From positions 2,356,001-2,420,000 of the forward strand of contig NZ_CP152376.1 of the NCBI RefSeq assembly GCF_038784515.1: a DNA stretch of 64,000 nucleotides, given 5' to 3'. Shown here one piece after another: positions 1 to 7,599 of the stretch. The notes beneath the pieces are model-generated. The model did not search any database. It saw only the letters and a program-made list of their open reading frames with translations, and had not been told where the DNA came from. The translations under genes were made by a program, and so were the position numbers. The stretch is from Rhodoferax sp. GW822-FHT02A01 (lineage in GTDB: Bacteria > Pseudomonadota > Gammaproteobacteria > Burkholderiales > Burkholderiaceae_C). The stretch's first letter is position 1. The number at the start of each line of letters is the position of its first letter.

Positions 1-419
1 CCAACAACGGCGCCACGCTCAAGAAGTTCGGCAAGCTGATCGGCAAGCTGGTGGAAGAAGAGGGCGTCAATGAAAAGATGGCCGAGTTCATCACACCCAT
101 TGCCATCCTGGGTGACCAGATGACCAAGTTCACCACCGAGATCGGTTTCAAGGGCTTCCAGAACCCGGATGAAGTGGGCGGTGCAGCAGTGGACTATCTA
201 CGTGTCGCTGGTCACATGGTGTTCGGCTACTTCTGGGCGCGCATGGCGCAGGTGGCCCTGCGGGAAATTGCCGCGGGCAACACCGACAGTTTCTACGTCG
301 CCAAGCTGCAGACCGCGCGCTTCTACTTTGCCAAGCTGTTCCCCGAGACCGCCACGGCCATGCGCACTGCACGCTCCGGCGTCAAGGTGCTGCTGGACAC
401 CGACGCCGCATTGGCCTGA
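1..419 (+). CDS. Acyl-CoA dehydrogenase, C-terminal part (cut by window start)
   Basis: The reading frame is open from base 3 and ends at a TGA at 417-419, so this is the 3' end of a gene that begins before the window. The 138 visible residues match the extra helical C-terminal domain found on long acyl-CoA dehydrogenases: a GHMVFGYFWARMA stretch, then FYVAKLQTARFYFAKLFPETA. The family oxidises acyl-CoA to trans-2-enoyl-CoA with FAD, the first step of beta-oxidation. The FAD and catalytic parts lie outside the window. The hydroxyacyl-CoA dehydrogenase, thiolase and enoyl-CoA isomerase genes downstream fit one beta-oxidation operon. Family is secure; chain-length specificity cannot be read. 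Confidence 0.85.
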   Translation, partial: NNGATLKKFGKLIGKLVEEEGVNEKMAEFITPIAILGDQMTKFTTEIGFKGFQNPDEVGGAAVDYLRVAGHMVFGYFWARMAQVALREIAAGNTDSFYVAKLQTARFYFAKLFPETATAMRTARSGVKVLLDTDAALA

Positions 420-456
420 GCGTTTCAAACTGCCACATAACAAAGAGGAGAACCGC

Positions 457-891
457 ATGATCCGTACAGCAGTAGCTTGGGTATTGGCCTTTTCATCCGC
501 ATGCGCCATGGCGCAGATGACGCCGGTCGGCTTATGGAAAACCATTGACGACGATGGCAAGACCGAGAAGTCCCTGGTGCGCATCAGCGAGGCAGGCGGC
601 GTACTCACGGGCAGCATCGAAAAGATCTTTGATCCGGCCAAGCAGGACCACAAGTGCGACAAGTGCACCGACGACCGCAAGGACAAACCCCTGCTGGGGC
701 TGAACATCATCCGCAACGTGCGCCAGGATGCGGATGACAAGACCATCTGGACCGGCGGCGAGATTCTGGACCCCGCCAATGGCAAAACCTACAAGACGCG
801 CCTCAAGCCCGTGGACGGCGGCAAGACCATGGAAATGCGCGGCTACATCGGCTTCCTCTACCGCACCCAGGTGTGGCAGCGCGTCGAATAA
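457..891 (+). CDS. DUF2147 family secreted protein
   Basis: A 144-residue protein with a clear Sec signal peptide (about residues 1-19, MIRTAVAWVLAFSSACAMA then Q), so probably periplasmic. The mature part starts with the typical DUF2147 pattern PVGLWKTIDDDGKTEKSLVRI and has a Cys pair (HKCDKC) and the lipocalin-like ending MRGYIGFLYRTQVWQR. The function of the family is unknown. The ATG at 457 follows AAAGAGGAGAACC, a strong ribosome binding site. It lies 37 bases after the acyl-CoA dehydrogenase gene and 48 before the bifunctional enzyme, on the same strand, which suggests co-transcription with the beta-oxidation genes; whether it has a role there is not known. Confidence 0.85.
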   Translation: MIRTAVAWVLAFSSACAMAQMTPVGLWKTIDDDGKTEKSLVRISEAGGVLTGSIEKIFDPAKQDHKCDKCTDDRKDKPLLGLNIIRNVRQDADDKTIWTGGEILDPANGKTYKTRLKPVDGGKTMEMRGYIGFLYRTQVWQRVE

Positions 892-939
892 TCCTGCGGC
901 CCTTCGGGCACAGGGGGAAAACAATTGAAGGAGTAATGT

Positions 940-3357
940 GTGAGTCGCTTTAACGTCCGCAAAGTCGCCGTCCTCGGCGCCGGTGTCATGGGGGCGCAGA
1001 TTGCTGCGCACCTGGTCAACGTGAAGGTGCCGGTGGTGCTGTTTGATCTGCCCGCCAAAGAGGGGCCCAAGAACGGCATCGTCACGCGTGCCGTGGAAGC
1101 CCTCAAGAAGCAAAAGCCCGCGCCCCTTGGTGTAGCGGAAGATGCGGTGCTGATTCAGCAGGCCAACTACGAGGAGCACATGGACGTGCTCCAGGAATGC
1201 GACCTCATCATCGAGGCCATTGCCGAGCGCATGGATTGGAAGCTGGACCTGTACCAGAAGATTGCGCCGCACATTGCGCCACATGCCATCGTGGCATCCA
1301 ATACCTCGGGGCTGTCCATCACCAAGCTGAGCGAGGCGCTGCCCGAGGCCATCAAGCCGCGCTTCTGCGGCATCCACTTCTTCAATCCGCCGCGCTACAT
1401 GCTGCTGGTGGAGCTGATCAACACGCCCACTACCAGCGCGCAGGCGCTGGACGATCTGGAAGCCTTTGTCACCAGCAACCTGGGCAAGGGTGTGGTGCGT
1501 GCCAAGGACTCCCCCAACTTCATCGCCAACCGTGTCGGCATCGCCGGCATGCTCTCCACCATGAAGGAGGTGCAGAACTTTGGTTTGACCTACGACGTGG
1601 TGGACGACCTCACCGGCAAGAAGCTCGGCCGTGCCAGTTCCGGCACCTTCCGTACCGCCGATGTAGTGGGCCTGGACACCATGGCCCATGTGATCAAGAC
1701 ACTGCAGGACACGCTCAGCCTGGAGACCGACCCGTTCTACGAGAGCTTTGCTACGCCCGAAGTGCTCAAGGCCCTTCTCGAACTCGGCAACCTGGGCCAG
1801 AAAACCAAGGCCGGCTTCTTCAAGAAGGTAGGGCGCGACATCCTGCGCTTTGACCTGGCGTCCAAGGACTACGTTCCCGCCGGGGAGAAGGGCGACGAAG
1901 TCTACGCACGCATGCTCAAGAAGCCCGCTGCTGAACGCCTCAAGCTCCTGCGCAATGCCGAAGGCGCGCAAGGTCGTTTCCTGTGGGCTATCTTGCGCAA
2001 CAGCTTCCATTACGCTGCGGTGCACCTGGGCGCCATTGCCGACAACGCGCGCGATGTGGACCTCTGCATGCGCTGGGGCTTTGGCATGAAACAGGGCCCG
2101 TTCGAGCTGTGGCAAGAAGCCGGCTGGCTCGAAGTGGCCCGCATGGTCCAGGAGGACATTGATGCGGGCAAGGCGCTGTGCAAGGCACCGTTGCCGGATT
2201 GGGTCTTCAAGGGTCCGGTGGCCGAGGCGGGCGGTGTGCACACCCCCCAGGGCTCCTGGAATCCGACCACTGGGCAGTTTGTGCCGGTTCGCCAATTGCC
2301 GGTGTACACGCGTCAGCACTTCCCCGAAAGCGTGTTGGGTGCCCAAGCTGCTGACGCCAAGACCGCAGGCACCACCGTGTATGAAGACGAACACCTGCGC
2401 CTCTGGACGCTGGGTGCTGCCGGCAGTGCCGATGCCGATGTGCTGATTGCCAGCATCAAGACCAAGATGCATGCCATCGGCCCCGGTGTGGTGGAAGGCC
2501 TGCTGCAGGCGCAGGAGCTGGCCGAGAAGGAATACCAGGGCCTGGTGATCTGGTCACCCGACGACATGTTCTCAGCCGGTGCCGACCTGCAGGCCATGCT
2601 GCCCGCCTTCATGATGGGCGGTGCGCGCGCCATCCAGGGAGCCGAAGCCGAGATGCAGCAGATGATGCTCAAGCTGCGCTACTCCAACGTTCCCGTGGTG
2701 TCCGCCGTGCGCGGATTGGCCTTGGGCGGCGGATGTGAGCTGGCGGTGTACTCCAGCAAACGCGTGGCGGCCATGGAAAGCTACATCGGCCTGGTGGAAG
2801 TCGGCGTGGGCCTGGTACCCGGTGCCGGTGGCCTCACCTATATCGCGCGCCGCGCTGCGGAAAATGCCGCAGCATCCACCGGCAAAGACTTGCTGCCCTT
2901 CCTCACCGAAGGCTTTACTTCTGCTGCAATGGCCAAGGTCGGTACCAGTGCCCTGGAGTCACGCAAGCTGGGCTATCTGCTGGACAGCGACGTGGTCGTT
3001 CCGCACAAGGACGAGCTGCTGTTCGTGGCCATCAACGAGGCGCGTGCCATGGCTGCATCGGGCTACCGTGCACCTCACAAACGCCAGTTCCCGGTGGCGG
3101 GCCGCAGCGGTGTGGCCACCATCAAGGGCTCCCTGGTGAACATGCGTGATGGTGGCTTCATCAGCGCACACGACTTCCACATTGCTTCGTTGATTGCCGA
3201 AGTGGTCTGTGGCGGCGATGTGGACGCTGGCACCCTGGTGACCGAGGAATACCTGATGACGCTGGAGCGCAATGCCTTTGGTTCTCTGCTCAACAACCCG
3301 AAGACGCAAGAGCGGATCATGGGAATGATGTCCACTGGCAAGCCCGTAAGGAATTGA
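940..3357 (+). CDS. Bifunctional 3-hydroxyacyl-CoA dehydrogenase / enoyl-CoA hydratase (FadN type)
   Basis: An 805-residue protein starting at GTG 940 behind AAGGAG. The N-terminal Rossmann domain has GAGVMG (13-18) for NAD; dehydrogenase C-terminal domains run to about residue 410, with the active-site stretch CGIHFFNPP. A crotonase domain follows from about 480 to 720, with FSAGADL, GLALGGGCEL and VEVGVGLVPGAGG, so both crotonase glutamates are present. The dehydrogenase-first order is that of Bacillus FadN, the reverse of E. coli FadB. It would hydrate 2-enoyl-CoA and oxidise the 3-hydroxyacyl-CoA. The gap to the next gene is one base, so it is translationally linked to the thiolase. Confidence 0.93.
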   Translation: MSRFNVRKVAVLGAGVMGAQIAAHLVNVKVPVVLFDLPAKEGPKNGIVTRAVEALKKQKPAPLGVAEDAVLIQQANYEEHMDVLQECDLIIEAIAERMDWKLDLYQKIAPHIAPHAIVASNTSGLSITKLSEALPEAIKPRFCGIHFFNPPRYMLLVELINTPTTSAQALDDLEAFVTSNLGKGVVRAKDSPNFIANRVGIAGMLSTMKEVQNFGLTYDVVDDLTGKKLGRASSGTFRTADVVGLDTMAHVIKTLQDTLSLETDPFYESFATPEVLKALLELGNLGQKTKAGFFKKVGRDILRFDLASKDYVPAGEKGDEVYARMLKKPAAERLKLLRNAEGAQGRFLWAILRNSFHYAAVHLGAIADNARDVDLCMRWGFGMKQGPFELWQEAGWLEVARMVQEDIDAGKALCKAPLPDWVFKGPVAEAGGVHTPQGSWNPTTGQFVPVRQLPVYTRQHFPESVLGAQAADAKTAGTTVYEDEHLRLWTLGAAGSADADVLIASIKTKMHAIGPGVVEGLLQAQELAEKEYQGLVIWSPDDMFSAGADLQAMLPAFMMGGARAIQGAEAEMQQMMLKLRYSNVPVVSAVRGLALGGGCELAVYSSKRVAAMESYIGLVEVGVGLVPGAGGLTYIARRAAENAAASTGKDLLPFLTEGFTSAAMAKVGTSALESRKLGYLLDSDVVVPHKDELLFVAINEARAMAASGYRAPHKRQFPVAGRSGVATIKGSLVNMRDGGFISAHDFHIASLIAEVVCGGDVDAGTLVTEEYLMTLERNAFGSLLNNPKTQERIMGMMSTGKPVRN

Positions 3358-3358
3358 G

Positions 3359-4555
3359 ATGAAACAAGTACAAGACGCCTATATCGTTGCCGCCACGCGC
3401 ACGCCCATTGGCCGCTCGCACCGCGGCTTCTTCCGCAATACCCGCCCGGACGATCTGCTGGTCAAGGCACTGCAGGCCGTGCTGGCTCAGGCCCCATCGC
3501 TGGACCCGCACGCCATCGAGGACCTGATCTGCGGCTGCGCCATTCCAGAGGGGCAGCAGGGCCTCAACGTGGCCCGCATCGGCGCGGTGCTGGCTGGTCT
3601 GCCCACCAGCGTGGGCGGGATCACCGTCAACCGCTTCTGTGCCTCCGGGCTGTCCGCCATCCAGATGGCGGCAGACCGCATCCGCGTGGGTGAGGCTGAC
3701 GTGATGATGGCCGCTGGCGTGGAAAGCATGAGCATGGTGCCCATGACCGGCAATGCGCCTTCGTTTTCACCCGCCATGTTTGCCAATGACGAGAACATCG
3801 GCATTGCCTACGGCATGGGCCTGACCGCGGAAAAAGTGGCCAACCAGTGGAAGGTCAGTCGCGATGCGCAAGACGCCTTTGCCGTGGCCTCCCACACCAA
3901 GGCACTGGCCGCACAAGCCCGCGGCGATTTTGCAGCCGAGATCACACCGGTGGAAGTAGTGGACCGCAGTGCCAACCTGGAAACCGGTGAGGTGATTGAA
4001 AAACGCCGCACCGTGTCGCTGGATGAAGGCCCGCGTGCCGATACGTCCATGGAAGGCTTGGCTAAGCTCAAGACCGTTTTTGCCGCACGCGGCTCGGTGA
4101 CTGCGGGCAACAGCTCGCAGACATCCGACGGTGCCGGCGCACTAATTCTGGCCAGCGAAAAAGCCATCCAGCAATACGGGCTGACTCCTTTGGCGCGCTT
4201 TGTGAGCTTTGCCAGCAAGGGCGTACCGCCGCACATCATGGGCATAGGCCCGATCGAGGCGATTCCCGCCGCATTGCGCTATGCAGGCTTGAAGCAGGAC
4301 GACATCGACTGGTTCGAGCTCAACGAAGCCTTTGCCGCGCAATCGCTGGCCGTGATCAACACGCTGGGACTGAACGCGGACAAGGTCAACCCGCTGGGCG
4401 GCGCCATTGCCCTGGGTCACCCGCTGGGTGCCACCGGCGCCATGCGTGCGGCCACCGTCATCCATGCCCTGCACCGCAACAAGCTGCGCTACAGCATGGT
4501 CACCATGTGCGTGGGCATGGGCCAGGGCGCTGCGGGCATCTTCGAGCGCGTGTGA
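3359..4555 (+). CDS. fadA: Acetyl-CoA acyltransferase (thiolase)
   Basis: A 398-residue thiolase that cleaves 3-ketoacyl-CoA to acetyl-CoA and a shortened acyl-CoA, the last beta-oxidation step. Visible marks are the nucleophilic cysteine in NRFCASGLSA (Cys94), the NEAFA box, the active-site histidine in GHPLGATGA and the second cysteine in TMCVGMGQGAAG near the end. Length is normal for the family. The ATG at 3359 lies one base after the stop of the bifunctional enzyme, behind AAGGAA. The order FadN-type enzyme then thiolase is that of the Bacillus fadNA operon, so a degradative role is more likely than biosynthetic acetoacetyl-CoA formation. Confidence 0.93.
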   Translation: MKQVQDAYIVAATRTPIGRSHRGFFRNTRPDDLLVKALQAVLAQAPSLDPHAIEDLICGCAIPEGQQGLNVARIGAVLAGLPTSVGGITVNRFCASGLSAIQMAADRIRVGEADVMMAAGVESMSMVPMTGNAPSFSPAMFANDENIGIAYGMGLTAEKVANQWKVSRDAQDAFAVASHTKALAAQARGDFAAEITPVEVVDRSANLETGEVIEKRRTVSLDEGPRADTSMEGLAKLKTVFAARGSVTAGNSSQTSDGAGALILASEKAIQQYGLTPLARFVSFASKGVPPHIMGIGPIEAIPAALRYAGLKQDDIDWFELNEAFAAQSLAVINTLGLNADKVNPLGGAIALGHPLGATGAMRAATVIHALHRNKLRYSMVTMCVGMGQGAAGIFERV

Positions 4556-4586
4556 TTCAATTCGGGTTTTATTCGGGAACACAGCA

Positions 4587-5351
4587 ATGCAAGAAGTCCT
4601 CATCGACAACACCGACGGCGTCATGACCATCACCCTCAACCGGGTGGAAAAAAAGAACTCCTTCACCAACGCCATGTACAGCGCCTGCGCTGAGGCGCTG
4701 GATGCTGCCAAGGCCGATGCCAGTGTGCGGGTGGTGGTGTTCCAGGGGCATGCCACGGTGTTCAGCGCTGGCAATGACATCGCGGACTTTCTGAACAGCC
4801 CGTCTCCCGGCCTGAGCGCGCCGGTGCTGGGCTTCCTACGCAGTCTGGCATCCTTTCCCAAACCCCTGGTTGCCGCCGTGTGTGGCCCCGCAGTGGGCAT
4901 AGGCACCACCATGCTGTTCCATTGCGATCTGGTCTATGCCGGTGATAACGCAGCCTTTGCCATGCCTTTTGTGAACTTGGGTGTCTGTCCCGAGGCGGCG
5001 TCCAGCCTGCTGGTGCCGCAGATGATGGGCTACCACCGTGCCGCTGAGGCGCTGCTGCTGGGCGAGCCCTTCATGGCCGAGGCCGCCCTGGAAGTGGGCC
5101 TTGTGAACCGCATCGTTCCGCCGACCGAGGCCAACGGTGTAGCCCAGGCGCAGGCGCGCAAGCTGGCGGCCAAACCGCTGTCTTCGCTGATGGAGACCAA
5201 GCGCCTGATGAAGAAGGGCATGCAGACGCAGGTGCTCGCCGTGATTGACGAAGAGGCCGCCATCTTCGGTCGCATGATGGGCGAGCCCGCGGCGCGCGAG
5301 GCTTTTTCCGCCTTCATGGAAAAGCGCAAGCCCGATTTTTCCAAGCTGTAA
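4587..5351 (+). CDS. Enoyl-CoA hydratase/isomerase family protein, ECI2-like
   Basis: A 254-residue crotonase-fold protein starting MQEVLIDNTDGVMTITLNR. The oxyanion-hole segments FSAGNDIADF and GPAVGIGTTML are present. Where true hydratases have GGGCEL with the first catalytic glutamate, this protein has GIGTTML, so that glutamate is missing. The second glutamate is kept in NLGVCPEAASS. This pattern resembles the peroxisomal delta3,delta2-enoyl-CoA isomerase ECI2, so the likely role is shifting double bonds during oxidation of unsaturated fatty acids rather than plain hydration. It is last in the beta-oxidation operon, 31 bases after the thiolase. The start is chosen at the first in-frame ATG that gives the family N-terminus. 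Confidence 0.85.
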   Translation: MQEVLIDNTDGVMTITLNRVEKKNSFTNAMYSACAEALDAAKADASVRVVVFQGHATVFSAGNDIADFLNSPSPGLSAPVLGFLRSLASFPKPLVAAVCGPAVGIGTTMLFHCDLVYAGDNAAFAMPFVNLGVCPEAASSLLVPQMMGYHRAAEALLLGEPFMAEAALEVGLVNRIVPPTEANGVAQAQARKLAAKPLSSLMETKRLMKKGMQTQVLAVIDEEAAIFGRMMGEPAAREAFSAFMEKRKPDFSKL

Positions 5352-5369
5352 GCAACGGGTCGTTTGTGT

Positions 5370-5395
5370 CCGCCCTGCATGTATGCGGGTGGCGG
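5370..5395. terminator. Hairpin between convergent genes
   Basis: CCGCC (5370-5374) pairs with GGCGG (5391-5395), and GCA/TGC pairs inside around a small loop. It sits between the convergent isomerase and arfB genes. There is no T-run on either side, so it could be a weak or Rho-assisted bidirectional terminator only. Confidence 0.35.
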
Positions 5396-5406
5396 GCAGG
5401 CCGCGC

Positions 5407-5817
5407 TCACTCGTGCGTTACTGACTTGCTGCGCAGGGCCTTGATGCTGGAGCGTTGACTCTTGCCCTCCAGTCGGCGCACTTTGGATGCCTTGGTCGGC
5501 TTGGTGGCGCGACGCACACGTGGCGGCTTGGCCACGCTGTTGACCAGTTCATGCAGGCGCGCAAACGCGTCCAGCCGGTTCATGTCCTGGGTGCGGAATT
5601 GCTGGGCCTTGATGATGAGCACGCCATCCTGGGTGATGCGGCTGTCGCGCAACGCCAGCAGCCGCTGCTTGACGTCCTCCGGTAGCGAAGATGCCACGAT
5701 GTCAAAGCGCAAATGAATCGCGCTGGACACCTTGTTGACGTTCTGTCCACCGGCGCCCTGCGCGCGGATGGCGGTCACTGTCACTTCGGTTTCATCAATG
5801 GTAAGAGGCGCTGTCAT
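5407..5817 (-). CDS. arfB: Ribosome rescue hydrolase ArfB (YaeJ type)
   Basis: A 136-residue class I release-factor-like protein. The catalytic GGQ is in AIRAQGAGGQNVNKVSSAI, and the C-terminal tail is strongly basic (KPTKASKVRRLEGKSQRSS and on), as needed to sit in the empty mRNA channel of stalled ribosomes. It hydrolyses peptidyl-tRNA on ribosomes that lack a stop codon. It has no stop-codon recognition domain, which separates it from RF1 and RF2. A TTG seven codons upstream (5838) is in frame; I prefer the ATG at 5817 because it gives the usual short N-terminus. It is convergent with the beta-oxidation operon. Confidence 0.9.
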   Translation of the reverse strand: MTAPLTIDETEVTVTAIRAQGAGGQNVNKVSSAIHLRFDIVASSLPEDVKQRLLALRDSRITQDGVLIIKAQQFRTQDMNRLDAFARLHELVNSVAKPPRVRRATKPTKASKVRRLEGKSQRSSIKALRSKSVTHE

Positions 5818-5892
5818 ACTCTGCGTATTAGACTGCAAGAGCCCTGAGCCGGGGACGCAGTATTTTCAACCACCACCACGAGGGCAAACGCC

Positions 5893-6042
5893 ATGGCAAA
5901 GGGTCAACAGAAATCCAACAAGGAATCCAAAAAGCCGAAAAAGGACAGCTCGCCCCCGAAGCCCGCTTCGGCCCTGAGTGAGCCGGTGCGCCCCACGGTC
6001 ACTACCTATGTGGCACCACGCGGCAAGATGAAGGACAAGTGA
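5893..6042 (+). CDS. Small basic protein, 49 aa
   Basis: A 49-residue Lys/Pro/Ser-rich protein (begins MAKGQQKSNKESKKPKKDSS, ends APRGKMKDK). There is no predicted membrane segment or signal peptide. The first half is very basic and probably disordered; the second half (RPTVTTYVAPRGKMKDK) looks more constrained. Its TGA overlaps the GTG of the next gene (GTGA), so the two are translationally coupled. I do not recognise a named family; a nucleic-acid or ribosome contact is only a guess from charge. Confidence 0.65.
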   Translation: MAKGQQKSNKESKKPKKDSSPPKPASALSEPVRPTVTTYVAPRGKMKDK

Positions 6043-6533
6043 ACCCAACGGACATGGTCAAGGCTGAACATTCCATTGTTTTTGAACCCGAGTTCATCCA
6101 GGCGGTAACCCATATCTTTGAGGAATCCATCGTCTTCAACAAGACCTTGGGACTGAAGATATCCTCCGTCACCCCGGAGTGCGTCACCGGGACCATAGAA
6201 ATGCGCCACGAATTGGTGGGCCACCCGAGTTACAACCGGCTGCACGGCGGCGTGATCAGTGCTGGCCTGGATGCCATGGGCGGTGTGGCGGTTCTGGCGG
6301 CCATTGGTGCGCGGCATATGGATGAACCGGTGGCCGCACGCCTGAGCCGGTTTGCCAAGCTGGGGACCATCGATCTGCGTGTCGACTACCTGCGACCTGC
6401 CATTGGTGAGCGTTTTTCGCTGCGTGCCGAGGTTTTGCGCCTGGGCTCTCGCGTGGCGTCCACCCGCATGGAGTTCCTGGGAGCGGATGGCAAGCTGCTT
6501 TCCACTGGAGCGGGCGCGTACATCATCTCTTGA
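6039..6533 (+). CDS. PaaI/YigI-type acyl-CoA thioesterase
   Basis: A 164-residue single hotdog-fold protein. The thioesterase signature NRLHGGVISAGLDAMGGVAV covers the HGG turn and the helix with the active-site aspartate. It resembles E. coli YigI, a medium/long-chain acyl-CoA thioesterase. Start GTG 6039 overlaps the stop of the preceding small gene and has AAGGA four bases upstream; an ATG at 6054 is possible but lacks a ribosome binding site. Substrate is inferred, not seen. Release of CoA from acyl-CoA would complement the beta-oxidation genes nearby. Confidence 0.85.
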   Translation: MNPTDMVKAEHSIVFEPEFIQAVTHIFEESIVFNKTLGLKISSVTPECVTGTIEMRHELVGHPSYNRLHGGVISAGLDAMGGVAVLAAIGARHMDEPVAARLSRFAKLGTIDLRVDYLRPAIGERFSLRAEVLRLGSRVASTRMEFLGADGKLLSTGAGAYIIS

Positions 6534-6544
6534 CATTGGTGACC

Positions 6545-6550
6545 GATAAT
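6545..6550 (+). promoter_or_regulatory. Candidate -10 element (GATAAT) for 6557 gene
   Basis: GATAAT ends six bases before the ATG at 6557, so transcription would begin at or next to the start codon. No good -35 is visible. It belongs to a set of similar sites in this window (see findings). Confidence 0.3.
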
Positions 6551-6556
6551 CCGGGG

Positions 6557-7012
6557 ATGAACAAGAAAGACCCTGGCTCTCTGGCGCGCTTTGTGCTGCG
6601 CGTGGAATTCATCCCGTACATCGTCTTTACCATCATCGGCATTGCGGTTCTGTATGTGGTGGGCAGCATTGCAGTAAATGCCTTCCACAATGGCAGTCTG
6701 ATACCACCGCCCACCAAGCTCAATCGCTACGATTGCAGCGCTCCCTCGGGTAATTTCTCCATCATGTACCTGCATGGTACCGACCGGGTGCAAATCAAGT
6801 CGTCCAGCGGGTCGCTGGACGGCACCGTGAGCCAGAACCAGTTTGATTGGCAGGGTTTTGCCACGGACCGCAATGTGCTGGGCTTTGCGCCTCCCAAAGA
6901 GATCGTGTTTGAAGATTCCAAGAGCCTGCATGTCAGCGGTCCCGACTTGGTGAACGTGGTCTGCAACAACACCGTCGCCGCCACCAGCCAACGCCGCGAT
7001 ATCGCTCCCTGA
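6557..7012 (+). CDS. Hypothetical single-pass membrane protein
   Basis: A 151-residue protein with one transmembrane segment at about residues 20-42 (YIVFTIIGIAVLYVVGSIAV) and a C-terminal soluble part of about 105 residues with two cysteines (YDCSAPSG and NVVCNNT) that could form a disulfide if exported. I do not recognise the family. The ATG at 6557 is preferred over a TTG at 6530 that overlaps the previous gene. It is followed after three bases by a 41-residue membrane protein and then a cytochrome c-prime lipoprotein, all on the same strand. Confidence 0.7.
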   Translation: MNKKDPGSLARFVLRVEFIPYIVFTIIGIAVLYVVGSIAVNAFHNGSLIPPPTKLNRYDCSAPSGNFSIMYLHGTDRVQIKSSSGSLDGTVSQNQFDWQGFATDRNVLGFAPPKEIVFEDSKSLHVSGPDLVNVVCNNTVAATSQRRDIAP

Positions 7013-7015
7013 GCC

Positions 7016-7141
7016 ATGGACCGCAAGGAATACAAGCCCCGGTTTGGCCGCCTGCTGGCGGTATGTGGCCTGGCTGTGGCGTTCTGCGGGTTTCTGGTCT
7101 GGTTTGCCAGCACCTACTTGCGTGACTGCTGTGGGCCCTGA
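7016..7141 (+). CDS. Very small membrane protein, 41 aa
   Basis: The frame MDRKEYKPRFGRLLAVCGLA and on encodes 41 residues: a charged N-terminus, one hydrophobic helix (about 13-33) and a TYLRDCCGP tail with two adjacent cysteines. It starts three bases after the previous stop and ends one base before the next ATG, so it fits exactly between two genes, which supports a real gene despite its size. There is no family I can name. The CC tail could bind a metal or be modified; this is inference. Confidence 0.55.
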   Translation: MDRKEYKPRFGRLLAVCGLAVAFCGFLVWFASTYLRDCCGP

Positions 7142-7142
7142 T

Positions 7143-7598
7143 ATGCGCGGCTTCAAGTTGGTAGCCTGCGTGCTGCTGTGCCTGGGATTGGTCGCCTGCC
7201 TGGAACCCGCCAAGGACACGCATCCGGATCAGGTGCTGACCAAGCGACGAGCGCTGTTCAAGCAATTCACCCGAGCCCTGGAGCCCATTGGCCTGGTGGC
7301 CAGCGGCCGCAAGGACTTCAAGCAGGACGAATTCCTGGTCATGGCGCAGGACCTGGAAAAGCTTTCCAACAAGCCCTGGGTGTACTTTCCGCCCGATGGC
7401 AACTACCCGCCCACACATGCGCGCCCTGCGGTATGGAGCAAGCCCGAGGCCTTCAAGCTGGCTCAGGATCAATACCAGGACGCCGTGCACCAGTTGGTTC
7501 TGGCCGCGCAAAAGGGCAAGCTAGAAGACGTGCAACTGGCGGTGGATCATGTGACCAACAGCTGCAAGGCCTGCCACAAGGACTTTCGCTACGAGTAG
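7143..7598 (+). CDS. Cytochrome c-prime family lipoprotein
   Basis: A 151-residue protein with a lipoprotein signal peptide: lipobox LVAC, with Cys19 as the lipidation site. The haem-binding motif CKACH is at residues 141-145, right at the C-terminus, as in four-helix-bundle cytochromes c-prime. Members bind haem c and often NO, or act as electron carriers in the periplasm. Here it would be anchored to a membrane by lipid. The ATG at 7143 follows the upstream small gene after one base. The stop nearly touches the convergent DUF4337 gene. Fold assignment is good, role unknown. Confidence 0.8.
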   Translation: MRGFKLVACVLLCLGLVACLEPAKDTHPDQVLTKRRALFKQFTRALEPIGLVASGRKDFKQDEFLVMAQDLEKLSNKPWVYFPPDGNYPPTHARPAVWSKPEAFKLAQDQYQDAVHQLVLAAQKGKLEDVQLAVDHVTNSCKACHKDFRYE

Positions 7599-7599
7599 T

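Noticed and set aside
532..2472. 646-codon minus-strand open frame opposite the FadN-type gene
   Set aside because: It is a shadow of a GC-rich coding strand: no known family, His/Gly/Leu-rich composition, and the plus strand clearly encodes conserved enzymes.
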